The notes: generated from the sequence alone by a model not told the origin. A DNA stretch of 64,000 nucleotides from an uncultured Bacilli bacterium (GCA_934101225.1 CAKOQK010000002.1:55100-119099), one strand, 5' to 3'; positions 9,632 through 19,257 are shown, counted from the first letter of the stretch. A program made the numbers and translations.

Positions 9632-11356
9632 ATGGGAAAAGTAAATGATTATATAGAAAAAATGTTAAAATATTTAAAAATAGAAATAAAAGATAATAAA
9701 GAAAAACCTTGGTTAAAATATTATAAAAATGTTCCTGAAAGCTTAAATTATTATCAAGGAAGTATGTATGATTATTTAAAAGAATCTGTAATTAGAAATG
9801 AAAAAAGAACAGCATATTCTTATTATGGTACGAGTGTTTCTTTTAAAGGATTTTTAAAAAGAATTGATAAAATAGCTAAAGCTTTAACTCAGTTTAATAT
9901 TGTTGAAAATGAATGTGTAACAATTTGTATGCCAAACACTCCTGAAAGTATCGCATTAATATATGCAATTAATAAAATAGGTGCAATTGCTAATATTATT
10001 CATCCATTATCATCTACTAAGGATATTAAAAGAGCGTTAGATGAAACTAATAGTACTGTCTTATTTTGTTCTGATACATCTATGCCTAATGCGAAAGATA
10101 TTAAAGTAAAACATTTTATTTTAGTACCTAATTCCAACAGTTTAATTAAAGTAAAAAAGATTATTTATAATTTAAAAGAATCAACTAATTTAAAATTAGA
10201 AGGTAATATGATATCTTGGTCTGATTTTATTTCTTATCAAACATTAGAAGATCCTTATATAAAAAGAAAATCTACTGATCCAGCTGCAATAATCTATAGT
10301 GGTGGAACAACTGGTAAACCTAAAGGAATAATCTTGTCTAATTTGAATTTTAATGCTATGGCACTTCAAACAATAAATGTTTGTGATGAATTAAAGCCAG
10401 GCAACAGTGTTTTATCTGCACTTCCTATTTTTCATGTTTTTGGTCTCGCTTTATGTGTTCATACTTGTTTAATAAGTGGAATGACAGCTATTTTAGTACC
10501 CAAATTAAATACTAAAAAGATAAATTCTGAATTAAAAAAATATAAACCAAATGTCTATCCAGCAGTACCGTCTCTTCTAAAAATGTCATTAGAAGGTTTA
10601 GAGTTTAGTAAGAATGGTCTTAAGGATATAAAAGTTGTAGTTGTAGGTGGAGATTATCTATCACCAGAAACAAAAAATGACTTTGAAAAATTTTTAAAAG
10701 AACATGGTAGTAACGCTATTGTAAAAGTAGGATATGGATTATCTGAGGCTTCTGGTTTTTGTTCATCCACTGCTCCAATTGATGAAAAGTATGTTCATAA
10801 TGGAACTTTAGGAGTGCCTAATCCAGATATAATTATTAAAATATTTGAACCAAATAGTGATGTAGAAAAATGTATAGATGATATAGGTGAAATATGTGTA
10901 ACTGGTCCAACTATATTTATGGGATATATTAATGAAGATAAAGAAACTAAAAATACACTAGTAAGACATCATGATGGCCGAACATGGCTTCATACGGGTG
11001 ATTTAGGATATATGGATAAAAATGGATTTATTTTCTATACCTCTCGAGCTAAAAGAATGATTATTAGTAATGGTTATAATATTTATCCAATTGAATTAGA
11101 AGAAATTATAAAAAAATGCAAATATGTTGCTGATTGCACAGTAGTAGCAGTTCCCCATAAAATTAAAAGTCAAACTCCTAAAGCAGTTATTGTATTAAAA
11201 AAGGGGATTGAAGATAATTTAAATATTAGAACTGAAATTAGAAAATATTGTAAAGAAAATATTGCTAGATATGCTCAGCCAACTGAATTTGAGTTTAGAG
11301 AAAATATACCTGTTACGGCAATTGGTAAAGTTGCCTATAGAGATTTAGAAAAATAA
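9632..11356 (+). CDS. AMP-forming acyl-CoA synthetase / ligase
   Basis: 574 residues, class I adenylate-forming enzyme (ANL). P-loop-like motif AAIIYSGGTTGKPKGI, IFHVFGLALC, the A5 region VGYGLSEASGFC, the A7/A8 core HTGDLGYMDKNGFIFYTSRA followed by KRMIISNGYNIYPIELEE, and the catalytic lysine region AIGKVAYRDLE at the C-terminus. Likely activates a fatty acid or related acid for use by the lipid genes beside it; the chain is not deducible. RBS GAGAGGA before ATG 9632. Spaced 22 bp from the glycosyltransferase, so probably co-transcribed. Confidence 0.88.
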   Translation: MGKVNDYIEKMLKYLKIEIKDNKEKPWLKYYKNVPESLNYYQGSMYDYLKESVIRNEKRTAYSYYGTSVSFKGFLKRIDKIAKALTQFNIVENECVTICMPNTPESIALIYAINKIGAIANIIHPLSSTKDIKRALDETNSTVLFCSDTSMPNAKDIKVKHFILVPNSNSLIKVKKIIYNLKESTNLKLEGNMISWSDFISYQTLEDPYIKRKSTDPAAIIYSGGTTGKPKGIILSNLNFNAMALQTINVCDELKPGNSVLSALPIFHVFGLALCVHTCLISGMTAILVPKLNTKKINSELKKYKPNVYPAVPSLLKMSLEGLEFSKNGLKDIKVVVVGGDYLSPETKNDFEKFLKEHGSNAIVKVGYGLSEASGFCSSTAPIDEKYVHNGTLGVPNPDIIIKIFEPNSDVEKCIDDIGEICVTGPTIFMGYINEDKETKNTLVRHHDGRTWLHTGDLGYMDKNGFIFYTSRAKRMIISNGYNIYPIELEEIIKKCKYVADCTVVAVPHKIKSQTPKAVIVLKKGIEDNLNIRTEIRKYCKENIARYAQPTEFEFRENIPVTAIGKVAYRDLEK

Positions 11357-11472
11357 TGCAATTTAAGAGGTATAAATAAAAGAATTACTAAATTTATAAA
11401 TAATACGGAATTGGATTATTTAGTGGTTGCTAAATATTAATTTTATTTAGTAATTTAAATAAGAATTAAATA

Positions 11473-11498
11473 AAAGTTAGTGAAAACTATCTTTTTTT
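11473..11498 (+). terminator. Intrinsic terminator before fmt
   Basis: AAAGTTAGT / ACTATCTTT around a GAAA loop (one mismatch) followed by a T run. Confidence 0.65.
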
Positions 11499-11537
11499 AT
11501 GGTAATATTTAAATAGATATAAAGAAGAGTGATTATT

Positions 11538-12464
11538 GTGAAAGATTTAAAAGTTGTATTTATGGGAAGTCCTTTATTTAGTGTTCCTGTCCTTGAAGAA
11601 TTAAATAAAAATGTAAATGTTGTAGGAGTTGTTACAGCACCTGATGCATATGTAGGAAGAAAAAAAGTTCTTGCAATGTGTCCTGTTAAAGAGAAGGCTG
11701 TTGGTCTAGGATTAAAAGTTTATAGTCCGATTAAATTAAGAAGTGATTTTGAATTTATTAAAGAACTCAATCCAGATATGATTATTACTTGTGCTTATGG
11801 TCAAATATTAAGTGAAGAAATATTAAATATTCCTAAATTAGGATGTTTTAATTTACATGGTAGTTTACTTCCTAAATATCGAGGTGGTGCCCCAATTCAT
11901 TATGCCCTATTAAATGGTGATAAAAAAACGGGAATTACTTTAATGTATATGGACAAGGGTATGGATTCTGGTGACATGATTGCCAAAGAGGAAATTATAA
12001 TAGAAGATAATGATAATATTGAGTCATTAACAAATAAATTAAGTATAATTGCTTCTAAGATGATAATAAAATATTTACCTAGTTTAATTGATGGAACTAA
12101 TAATAGAGAAAAACAAGACAGTAGTAAGGTTACTTTCTCACCAATTATTACAAGAGAAGATGAACATTTAGATTTTAATTTAACAGCTAAAGAAATTTAT
12201 AATAGATATCGTATGTTAAGCCCAAATCCACTTCCAAATATTAAAATAGATGATATAGAATATAAAATAGCAGAATGTAAAATAGTTGATGCAAGTGGTA
12301 AAGTAAGTACAGTTGTAAATAAGGATAAAAATTCATTTACAATTATGGCAAAAGATAAAGGTATAATGGTTTCAAAAATTAAACCTATTGGTAAAAATAT
12401 AATGAATGTTAGAGATTTCTTTAATGGATATCATGAAGAGATAATAGGCAAAGAGGTTAAGTAA
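11538..12464 (+). CDS. fmt: Methionyl-tRNA formyltransferase
   Basis: Formylates initiator Met-tRNA using 10-formyl-THF. 308 residues, the usual length. Start GTG 11538 is preferred over GTG 11529, as AGAAGAG lies 8 bp before it. Catalytic region: TCAYGQILSEEIL, CFNLHGSLLPKYRGGAPIHY (Asn and His of the N-x-H pair, then the SLLPKYRG loop) and GMDSGDMI with the Asp. The C-terminal OB-like domain holds RMLSPNPLP and IKPIGK. Its stop overlaps the next start by one base (TAATG). Confidence 0.95.
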   Translation: MKDLKVVFMGSPLFSVPVLEELNKNVNVVGVVTAPDAYVGRKKVLAMCPVKEKAVGLGLKVYSPIKLRSDFEFIKELNPDMIITCAYGQILSEEILNIPKLGCFNLHGSLLPKYRGGAPIHYALLNGDKKTGITLMYMDKGMDSGDMIAKEEIIIEDNDNIESLTNKLSIIASKMIIKYLPSLIDGTNNREKQDSSKVTFSPIITREDEHLDFNLTAKEIYNRYRMLSPNPLPNIKIDDIEYKIAECKIVDASGKVSTVVNKDKNSFTIMAKDKGIMVSKIKPIGKNIMNVRDFFNGYHEEIIGKEVK

Positions 12465-13015
12465 TGAATGATTTAGTAAGTTTATGGAATGATCCTAAAT
12501 ATAAAAATATTATTAAACTTATTTTATGGTTTATCTTTATAATCTTCGTATTTTGTTTAGCCTTATTTTCTAATCGAAATAAGGTTATAAATAAAGAAAA
12601 TATTTCTATAGAAAATAATAATATATTAAAAATTCATAATAAAAGTGTAAATATAAAATATCAAATAGATGATTACAAAATAGATGGAAATTATAGTGAT
12701 AAAATATTTAAAGGAACAGTTACCTATCAAGATGGAACTACATATCAAATAAAATATGAAAATGATAGTCTTGTTAAAGATGATAATAATGGTGATTTCC
12801 TAGTTATCAGTATTGAAACAAGATATTTAGATCCTAATTATATAAGTGAATTATTAAATAGTAGTAAACCAACTATTTTAGAAGAAAATAAAAGTTATTT
12901 ATATAATATTGATGGAACAACTTATTACGTATATATAAATGAAAATAATAGTTATAATATAAGAATTATTAAAAACGATAAAGAGGGAATATTAGAATAT
13001 CAATATTTAGAATAG
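12464..13015 (+). CDS. Membrane-anchored protein of unknown function
   Basis: 183 residues: one N-terminal membrane helix (IIKLILWFIFIIFVFCLALF) and a beta-rich extracellular part with repeated YQ/DGTTY segments (GTVTYQDGTTYQIKYENDS, YNIDGTTYYVYINENNSYN). No family recognised. ATG overlaps the fmt stop, suggesting translational coupling; pgsA follows 11 bp downstream. Confidence 0.7.
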   Translation: MNDLVSLWNDPKYKNIIKLILWFIFIIFVFCLALFSNRNKVINKENISIENNNILKIHNKSVNIKYQIDDYKIDGNYSDKIFKGTVTYQDGTTYQIKYENDSLVKDDNNGDFLVISIETRYLDPNYISELLNSSKPTILEENKSYLYNIDGTTYYVYINENNSYNIRIIKNDKEGILEYQYLE

Positions 13016-13026
13016 TCTGGTGAAAT

Positions 13027-13770
13027 ATGAAAAATAAAAATAAATTGATTATTGTTAATTTAATTACAATTAGTAGATTAATTGGAACGATTATGTTCCC
13101 TATATTTGTAAATATTATACCTACAATTGGATTAATAATATATTTATTATTACTTTTACTAACTGACTTTATTGATGGTATTTTAGCAAGAAATTGGAAA
13201 GTTAGTACCATATTTGGTGCGTTACTTGATGCAACAGCAGACAAAATGTTTGGAATATCTACAATGCTTGTTGTATCAATGAAATATCCTATAATGTTTT
13301 TACCAATATTAACTGAAATAATTATTACGAGTGTAAATATTTGTGGAGCTAACCATGGAAGTGGATTAGAAAGTTCCAACTTGGGTAAATTCAAAACCTG
13401 GATATTTGGGCTTGGAACGTTTATTTCATTTCTAACTATTTATGCAAATGATTTATTGTTAGTAACAAATAGTATCAAGTGGTTAAATAATATTTTAAAT
13501 TATTTAGTTAATAATAGTTCTTTAGCAGTATCTTATATGGCCTTTATTATGATGGGTGCAGATATAATGGTTACATTTGATTATCAAGCTAAAGTAAAAG
13601 AAGCAGTAAAAAATGCTAAAAAGGAAGGAATAAAAAGAAAAAATTATAAATTAAAAAAAGGTAATGATTTAAAGTTTGCTTTATTTAATCATAATTATTA
13701 TATAGAAACTAAAAAAATGCCTTTATTAATTAGATTAGGTGAGGAGTATAAAAATGAAAGAAAAAATTAA
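13027..13770 (+). CDS. pgsA: CDP-alcohol phosphatidyltransferase, probably phosphatidylglycerophosphate synthase
   Basis: Membrane enzyme joining CDP-diacylglycerol to glycerol-3-phosphate in phosphatidylglycerol synthesis. The CDP-AP signature D-G-x2-A-R-x(8-9)-G-x3-D-x3-D is seen in TDFIDGILARNWKVSTIFGA followed by LLDATADKMFG. N-terminal NLITISRLIGTIMFPIF is typical of PgsA. 247 residues because of a C-terminal Lys-rich extension after the last helix; usual length is about 190. Overlaps the following gene by 17 bp. Confidence 0.85.
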   Translation: MKNKNKLIIVNLITISRLIGTIMFPIFVNIIPTIGLIIYLLLLLLTDFIDGILARNWKVSTIFGALLDATADKMFGISTMLVVSMKYPIMFLPILTEIIITSVNICGANHGSGLESSNLGKFKTWIFGLGTFISFLTIYANDLLLVTNSIKWLNNILNYLVNNSSLAVSYMAFIMMGADIMVTFDYQAKVKEAVKNAKKEGIKRKNYKLKKGNDLKFALFNHNYYIETKKMPLLIRLGEEYKNERKN

Positions 13771-14989
13771 AGAAAATAAATATTATCAACTAGGATTAAC
13801 CATATTTATGGTAATAGGAGCTTGTATATTACTTACATTTATAATATTTAATATAGATAAGATATGGAAATTTATTGGTACTGTAATAGAACTATTTAGC
13901 CCCTTTATTATCGGATTTGTATTTGCTTATTTATTAAATCCAATAGTTATATTTTTTAAGAAAAATGTTTTTGATAAATTTGTAAAAAAAGATAAAGTAG
14001 CTAATAATTTAAGTTTACTTACTACCTGTGTTATCTTTTTAACACTTACAATTATTTTGTTTAATAGTATTATTCCGGCACTTTTAAAAAGTATTCAATC
14101 ATTAGTTGTTAATATGCCAAGTTATATTAAAGATATAAAAGATTATTTAGTTGCTAAGACTGATTCTAGTGGACTTGCTGATGCAATAAACGCTAATTAT
14201 AGTACTATTAATGAAAGTTTAAATAGTATGATTAATAATTTTCTTCCTAAATTAGAAGATATGATTACAATAGTATCTAATGGACTATTTGGTGCAGTTA
14301 AAGTAGTATTTAAAATATTTATGGGATTTGTTATTTCTATTTATTATTTATCTGATAAGGACAACTTTGTTGCTGGAACTAAGAAGATTATTTATAGTAT
14401 CTTTGGGGTAAAAGTGGCTAATCATATTATGGATAATGCTAGACACACTAATGATATATTTGGCAACTTTATTGTTGGTAAATTACTTGATGGATTTACA
14501 ATTGGATTTATTACATTTATATTCCTAACCATTTTAGGCTTTAGTGATTATGCTTTATTAATTGGTGTTACAGTTGGTTTAACAAATATGATTCCTTATT
14601 TTGGTCCATATATTGGAACTATACCTAGTGCTTTATTGATTCTTATGGATGAAGTACATGGCGGAGGTAAAATGTGTATTATATTTATTATATTTATAAT
14701 AGCATTACAACAAATTGATAGTTATGTTATTGAGCCAAAATTATGTGGATCTAAAACAGGATTAAAATCATTCTGGGTACTTGCTTCTATTTTATTCTTT
14801 GGTGATGCTTTTGGAATTATTGGATTACTACTAGGTGTACCAGTATTCGCATTAATTTATGGATATGTTCATAATTTAGTTACAATTAGATTAGAAGAAA
14901 AGAATTTACCTAGTGAAACTAAAGATTATATCGACTTAGAAAGAATTAATAGTAAGACTCATGCAGTTGTTAAATTAAGTGATAAATAA
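13754..14989 (+). CDS. AI-2E family transporter
   Basis: 411 residues. ATG 13754 chosen: GAGGAG at 13741-13746 precedes it, while an earlier start lies inside pgsA. Multi-pass membrane protein of the AI-2E (YdiK/PerM) family: ELFSPFIIGFVFAYLLNPIV, FVISIYYLSDKDNF, VGLTNMIPYFGPYIGTIPSA, QQIDSYVIEPKLCGSKTGLK and GLLLGVPVFALIYG are all in the family order. Substrate unknown; some members are Na+/H+ antiporters or export signals. Terminator follows. Confidence 0.9.
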   Translation: MKEKIKENKYYQLGLTIFMVIGACILLTFIIFNIDKIWKFIGTVIELFSPFIIGFVFAYLLNPIVIFFKKNVFDKFVKKDKVANNLSLLTTCVIFLTLTIILFNSIIPALLKSIQSLVVNMPSYIKDIKDYLVAKTDSSGLADAINANYSTINESLNSMINNFLPKLEDMITIVSNGLFGAVKVVFKIFMGFVISIYYLSDKDNFVAGTKKIIYSIFGVKVANHIMDNARHTNDIFGNFIVGKLLDGFTIGFITFIFLTILGFSDYALLIGVTVGLTNMIPYFGPYIGTIPSALLILMDEVHGGGKMCIIFIIFIIALQQIDSYVIEPKLCGSKTGLKSFWVLASILFFGDAFGIIGLLLGVPVFALIYGYVHNLVTIRLEEKNLPSETKDYIDLERINSKTHAVVKLSDK

Positions 14990-14993
14990 AATT

Positions 14994-15023
14994 AAGATGG
15001 TTTAGCAATAATCCGTCTTTTTT
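14994..15023 (+). terminator. Intrinsic terminator
   Basis: AAGATGG (14994-15000) pairs with CCGTCTT (15013-15019, one G-U), then six T. Confidence 0.75.
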
Positions 15024-15093
15024 AATTGGAACAATTATGGTTTAAAATTAAATAATTTTAAATCTTTTTAGGTGTACTTAAACTTTAAAAATA

Positions 15094-15123
15094 AAAGTAA
15101 GTATGGTGAAGTGTACTTACTTT
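15094..15123. repeat. 10-bp inverted repeat, possible operator
   Basis: AAAGTAAGTA (15094-15103) and TACTTACTTT (15114-15123) are perfect arms. Related GTGTACTTA and ATGTACTATACTT words flank it (15072-15143), giving a cluster of GTACTTA half-sites about 170 bp before the next gene. Nothing else is seen in this ~300-bp spacer besides the terminator and a promoter. Confidence 0.4.
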
Positions 15124-15241
15124 ACAAATGAAATGTACTATACTTTAGTTGTAGTGAATTACTATGTTATATTAAGAGAAAGTTATTTATCAAAAATTAG
15201 AGGTTTTTATGATTCAAATTTATGATTCAATTTTTATTTTG

Positions 15242-15270
15242 TTGTTCAAAAGTTTAATCTATGTTAAGAT
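15242..15270 (+). promoter_or_regulatory. Candidate promoter of the 689-residue gene
   Basis: TTGTTC (15242-15247), 17-bp spacer, TAAGAT (15265-15270), 25 bp before ATG 15295. Confidence 0.5.
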
Positions 15271-15294
15271 ATGTTTTAATTGATTGGGGGATTT

Positions 15295-17364
15295 ATGAAT
15301 TTTTTACTTCGATTATTTAAGAAAGAAAAACATAATATAGGTGTTATAAGATTTGGTGATAATTTAGTTATTCCCGGAAGAGAATATTTTAAAGATGAAA
15401 AAGATATTATATTATTAGAAAATTATAAAAAACATTATTTAGAAATGCTAAAAAACAGAGCTGTAGTAACAACACCATATTTTAATTCTAAAAGTTTAAA
15501 AGAACAAATGAATATGTATATAGATTTATTACTTGGTTTGCTAATGGATAACAATAATTTTTGTGAATATGCACCTGAAGAATTATTAGTTCAAATAGCA
15601 AAATTAAAAATGTATTATGATGAAATGATTGTATTAAAAAATGAAATTATTTTAAGATTAATTGCTCTTAAAGAAATAAAGAAAGAAAAAAGAATTCCAA
15701 GACATAATAAGATGGCTTTAGAAGAAGAAATAAATTCTTTAAGTGTTATTTTAGAAATGTTTGTATATAGAGAAGCAAGTATAAATATTGAAATAAAAAA
15801 CTATTTTGATGTATTGACAACAAGAGATTTAAGTGAAGTAGATGAGTCTTTATTAAATGAAAGATTAACAAGATTATTATTTTTAACTAAGGGAATAGTT
15901 GATAAAAATAAGTTATATGATGATATAAAATTAAATGTAGCATTATTAGAAAAGGAATGTGAAATATATGCATATACTCATAAAGAAGAAGCATTAAAAC
16001 TAAAAGAATCATATTGTCTTAATGATGAAAGTAAAATATTATTGTTTTATGAATATGGTAAAGATATATTTGATCATGATTTTGTTAAAGAATTTTATTT
16101 ATATAAATTTAATTTATTAGTTACAGATATTAATAATAGTTGTAATGAATCACCTATAAATGTTAAGGATTATGGTTTTCCATTTTATGAGGAAATCATT
16201 GCAGATAAAATAAATAATTTAGATAAAAGTTATTATTTTAATGATTTAATAGATAAAAATGTTGATATAAGTGAACAATTAAATGGTGCGAGAAAATATC
16301 TAAAAAATAAAGAAGGAATATTTAATTATGAGGAAATTCTTAAGAATAAATATAAATTGGCATTTCTTGTCTCTTTAGAAAAAGAAAAAGGAATAAAAGA
16401 TTATTTTAATAAAAATATTATTGATTTAACAATTAATCATGAATGGAACAAATATATTAATGGATTTTCTGGTAAGTTTGAAGATAAAGTTCCTCTTTCT
16501 ACGTTATGTAAATTATTTGTTACTGATAAAAATAAACACGCACTATATTCTATATATGAAGCAAATAGAATTGAAAATAACTTATTAATTCCATATGGTG
16601 TTAAAAGAATAAATCTTAGCTTATTATCAAATGAGTATATAGAGAGAATTGAAAAAGATGTTAATTCTAGAAAAAAATATGTATTTCCAAATAGTTTAAA
16701 ATCAATAAGGGGTGCAATGGATTATTTTGGTTATGACTTTTCTAACTTATATTTTCCTGATGGTTTAGAAGAATTAATGATTGGTTATAACGCTACAATT
16801 CCAAGTAGTGTAGAAAAGTTAGATAGATGTGTTGATAAACATATTGGATATATAAAATTTAGAGATTTTAAAAATTCTAAAATTGTTAATGATAAGAAAA
16901 AATTTATAAAATTTTTAGTAGATTTTTCTGAAGAAATTGATACAAATATGACTAATTATCATACTCCAAGTAAATATAGTTTAGAAGTGCAACGAAAGTA
17001 TCGTACAGGAAGGTTTACAACTCAAGATTATAATGCTTTATTTGATAAGCCTTATACTATTTATGTTTTTAAACAAAAAATGTTATTTACGTCTCTTTAT
17101 TTTTTAGATGATGATCTTGATAATCCAATAGTTATTAATGGAAAAGATATTGAATTAGAGTTTGGTAAAACAAAAGAATACTATTATTATTCTAGGCGAT
17201 CTAAAGTTAACAAAGAAGATTTATATGGATGTGCTGATTTTAATAAAATCTATGAAAAAATTAGAAGAATTATAATTGAACAAAGTGGGTATGACATTGC
17301 TAGTAGAGAAATTGTTGATAATAAAAAATTAATTTATGATAAAAAGATAATTTACTTTTTATAA
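15295..17364 (+). CDS. Large unknown protein
   Basis: 689 residues, start ATG 15295 after GGGGG; a start 15 bp earlier would bury the RBS. No signal peptide or membrane helix; the N-terminus is basic (FLLRLFKKEKHN). The first ~250 residues are helical and charged, with coiled-coil-like stretches; the C-terminal third has short turns such as FPNSLKSIRGAMDYFG, NLYFPDGLEELMIGYNATIP and VEKLDRCVD that recall leucine-rich/BspA-type turns, without a clear repeat. No family recognised and no function proposed. It stands alone, between a terminator and the ribosomal superoperon. Confidence 0.7.
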   Translation: MNFLLRLFKKEKHNIGVIRFGDNLVIPGREYFKDEKDIILLENYKKHYLEMLKNRAVVTTPYFNSKSLKEQMNMYIDLLLGLLMDNNNFCEYAPEELLVQIAKLKMYYDEMIVLKNEIILRLIALKEIKKEKRIPRHNKMALEEEINSLSVILEMFVYREASINIEIKNYFDVLTTRDLSEVDESLLNERLTRLLFLTKGIVDKNKLYDDIKLNVALLEKECEIYAYTHKEEALKLKESYCLNDESKILLFYEYGKDIFDHDFVKEFYLYKFNLLVTDINNSCNESPINVKDYGFPFYEEIIADKINNLDKSYYFNDLIDKNVDISEQLNGARKYLKNKEGIFNYEEILKNKYKLAFLVSLEKEKGIKDYFNKNIIDLTINHEWNKYINGFSGKFEDKVPLSTLCKLFVTDKNKHALYSIYEANRIENNLLIPYGVKRINLSLLSNEYIERIEKDVNSRKKYVFPNSLKSIRGAMDYFGYDFSNLYFPDGLEELMIGYNATIPSSVEKLDRCVDKHIGYIKFRDFKNSKIVNDKKKFIKFLVDFSEEIDTNMTNYHTPSKYSLEVQRKYRTGRFTTQDYNALFDKPYTIYVFKQKMLFTSLYFLDDDLDNPIVINGKDIELEFGKTKEYYYYSRRSKVNKEDLYGCADFNKIYEKIRRIIIEQSGYDIASREIVDNKKLIYDKKIIYFL

Positions 17365-17408
17365 TTTTCAAGTTTTTCAATTTTTGTAAAAAAATAGCGA
17401 TAAATGGC

Positions 17409-17437
17409 TTGAAATAATAGTGATAATAGGGTATAAT
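17409..17437 (+). promoter_or_regulatory. Promoter of the S10-spc-alpha superoperon
   Basis: TTGAAA (17409-17414), 17-bp spacer, TATAAT (17432-17437): near-consensus, as expected for the strongest operon in the window. Confidence 0.85.
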
Positions 17438-17443
17438 AACTTC

Positions 17444-17573
17444 TAGTTTGACTGGTTTAGATGTGCGAGGTTGCTGATACGCTAGGAGATGTTGTGAGAT
17501 GTTTTCTTAAAATATCAGGGTATTCGTTACGGAATCATGTTTATACAAGATATAGACGAAGGGAGGACATAAA
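17444..17573 (+). promoter_or_regulatory. rpsJ leader, candidate conserved regulatory RNA
   Basis: About 130 nt of untranslated leader between the promoter and rpsJ. It contains GATGTGCGAGGTTGCTGATA (about 17460-17479), which I recall as a recurrent element upstream of rpsJ in Firmicutes; this recollection is the only basis for calling it conserved. A role in autogenous control by a ribosomal protein is inference. No terminator-like hairpin with a T run is present. Confidence 0.45.
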
Positions 17574-17879
17574 ATGTCAAAGGTAAGAATCAAACTAAAA
17601 GCCTATGATCATAGACTTCTTGATACTGCTTGCGCTAAGATTGTAGAAACTGTTAAAAGAACAGGAGGAGTTATCTCTGGACCTGTACCTCTTCCAACAG
17701 AAATTCAAAAGATTACTGTTTTAAGAGCTGTACATAAATACAAAGATGCTCGTGAACAATTTGAAATGCGTACTCACAAGAGACTTATTGATATTAAGGA
17801 TCCTAGTAAGGAAACAATGGATGCTTTAACTCACTTAGATATTCCAAGTGGCGTTGATGTTGAAATTAAAACAAAATAA
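17574..17879 (+). CDS. rpsJ: 30S ribosomal protein S10
   Basis: First gene of the superoperon; small-subunit head protein, also NusE in antitermination. 101 residues: VRIKLKAYDHRLLD, GPVPLPTEIQKITVLR and THKRLIDI are diagnostic. RBS GGGAGG before ATG 17574. Confidence 0.98.
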   Translation: MSKVRIKLKAYDHRLLDTACAKIVETVKRTGGVISGPVPLPTEIQKITVLRAVHKYKDAREQFEMRTHKRLIDIKDPSKETMDALTHLDIPSGVDVEIKTK

Positions 17880-17898
17880 TTAGATGGAGGAAAGAAAG

Positions 17899-18624
17899 AT
17901 GAAAGGAATCTTAGGACGTAAAGTCGGTATGACCGAAGTATTTACGAAAGATGGAAAAATTATTCCTGTTACTGTAATTAGTACTGAACCTAATAAAGTA
18001 ATGCAAGTTAAAACAACTGCTACTGATGGTTATGAAGCTATTCAATTAGGTATTTCTGATAAAAAAGAAAAAAATGCTACTAAAGCAGAAATAGGACATG
18101 CTAAAAAGGCTGGTTCTGCACCTAAGCGCTTCTTAAAAGAGATTAGAGTATCTAATGCTAGCGAATATCAAGTTGGAAGCGAAATTAAAGCAGACATATT
18201 TGAAGTAGGACAAAAAGTTGATGTTACTGGAACAAGTAAGGGACATGGTTTTACTGGTGTTATTGTTAGAAATAATCAATCAGAAGGACCTAAAACTCAC
18301 GGTTCAAGATATCATAGAAGACCTGGTTCAATGGGTACAATGAGACCAATGAGAGTTTTAAAGGGTAAAATGCTATCAGGACATATGGGTGTTGATACAG
18401 TTACTGTTCAAAACTTAAGCATTGTAGATGTTAATTTAGAAGACAATTATATTTTAGTAAGTGGTAATGTACCAGGTGCTAAAAAATCATTAGTTGTAAT
18501 TAGAGAAGCTGTTAAAGGTGGAAAGAAAGGTACATTTGATTTAGTCTCTTATGAAACTGAAGAAAATGTTGCTGTTGAAGCTCCTGCTGCAGAAGATACT
18601 GTTACAACTGAGGAAGTAAAGTAG
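17899..18624 (+). CDS. rplC: 50S ribosomal protein L3
   Basis: Large-subunit assembly protein near the peptidyl-transferase centre. ATG 17899 follows GGAGG. MKGILGRKVGMTEVF start, GTSKGHGFTGVI, THGSRYHRRPGSMGT and GHMGVDTVT are family marks. 241 residues, about 30 longer than usual because of an acidic Ala/Glu/Val tail (last ~25 residues, ending TTEEVK) outside the fold. Confidence 0.97.
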   Translation: MKGILGRKVGMTEVFTKDGKIIPVTVISTEPNKVMQVKTTATDGYEAIQLGISDKKEKNATKAEIGHAKKAGSAPKRFLKEIRVSNASEYQVGSEIKADIFEVGQKVDVTGTSKGHGFTGVIVRNNQSEGPKTHGSRYHRRPGSMGTMRPMRVLKGKMLSGHMGVDTVTVQNLSIVDVNLEDNYILVSGNVPGAKKSLVVIREAVKGGKKGTFDLVSYETEENVAVEAPAAEDTVTTEEVK

Positions 18625-18633
18625 GTGTTATAG

Positions 18634-19257
18634 ATGGCAAAAGTAGATATTATTAACCTTAATGGTGAAAAAGTAAAAGATATTAAGCTAAACGATGCTA
18701 TATATAATATAGAAAGCAATGAAGTTGTTGTTAAAAAAGCTTTAGACTTACAACTTGCTTCATTAAGACAAGGAACACATAAAACTAAAACTAGAGCAGA
18801 AGTTTCTGGTGGTGGTAGAAAACCATACAAACAAAAAGGAACTGGTAATGCTCGTCAAGGTTCTACACGTGCTCCACATTACAGACATGGTGGTGTAGCA
18901 TTTGGAGTTACTCCAAGAGATTACACTTTCAAAATGAATAAGAAAGAAAGAGTTTTAGCTTTAAGAAGTGTATTATCTATGAAAGCTAAAGAAAATAATA
19001 TTAAAGTTATTGATTCTTTAACTGTTGAATCTCTTAAAACTAAAGACTTAAAAAATATGCTTTCTAATTTAGGATTAAATGGTAAAACATTATTTATTAC
19101 TTCAAATGATGCTGAAAACTTATATTTAGCATCAAGAAACTTAAATAATGTTGGTGTGTTATTAACAAGTGAACTTAATGTTTATGATATGTTACATGCT
19201 GATACTATTGTTTTAGATGAAGAAGCAGTAAAACAAATAGAGGAGGTGCTTAAATAA
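18634..19257 (+). CDS. rplD: 50S ribosomal protein L4
   Basis: 207 residues. Binds 23S rRNA domain I and lines the exit tunnel. RQGTHKTKTRAEVSGGGRKP and GTGNARQGSTRAPHYRHGG form the tunnel loop, PRDYTFKMNKKERVLALRS follows. In some bacteria L4 represses its own operon; nothing here shows that directly. The stop overlaps rplW by one base. Confidence 0.97.
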   Translation: MAKVDIINLNGEKVKDIKLNDAIYNIESNEVVVKKALDLQLASLRQGTHKTKTRAEVSGGGRKPYKQKGTGNARQGSTRAPHYRHGGVAFGVTPRDYTFKMNKKERVLALRSVLSMKAKENNIKVIDSLTVESLKTKDLKNMLSNLGLNGKTLFITSNDAENLYLASRNLNNVGVLLTSELNVYDMLHADTIVLDEEAVKQIEEVLK

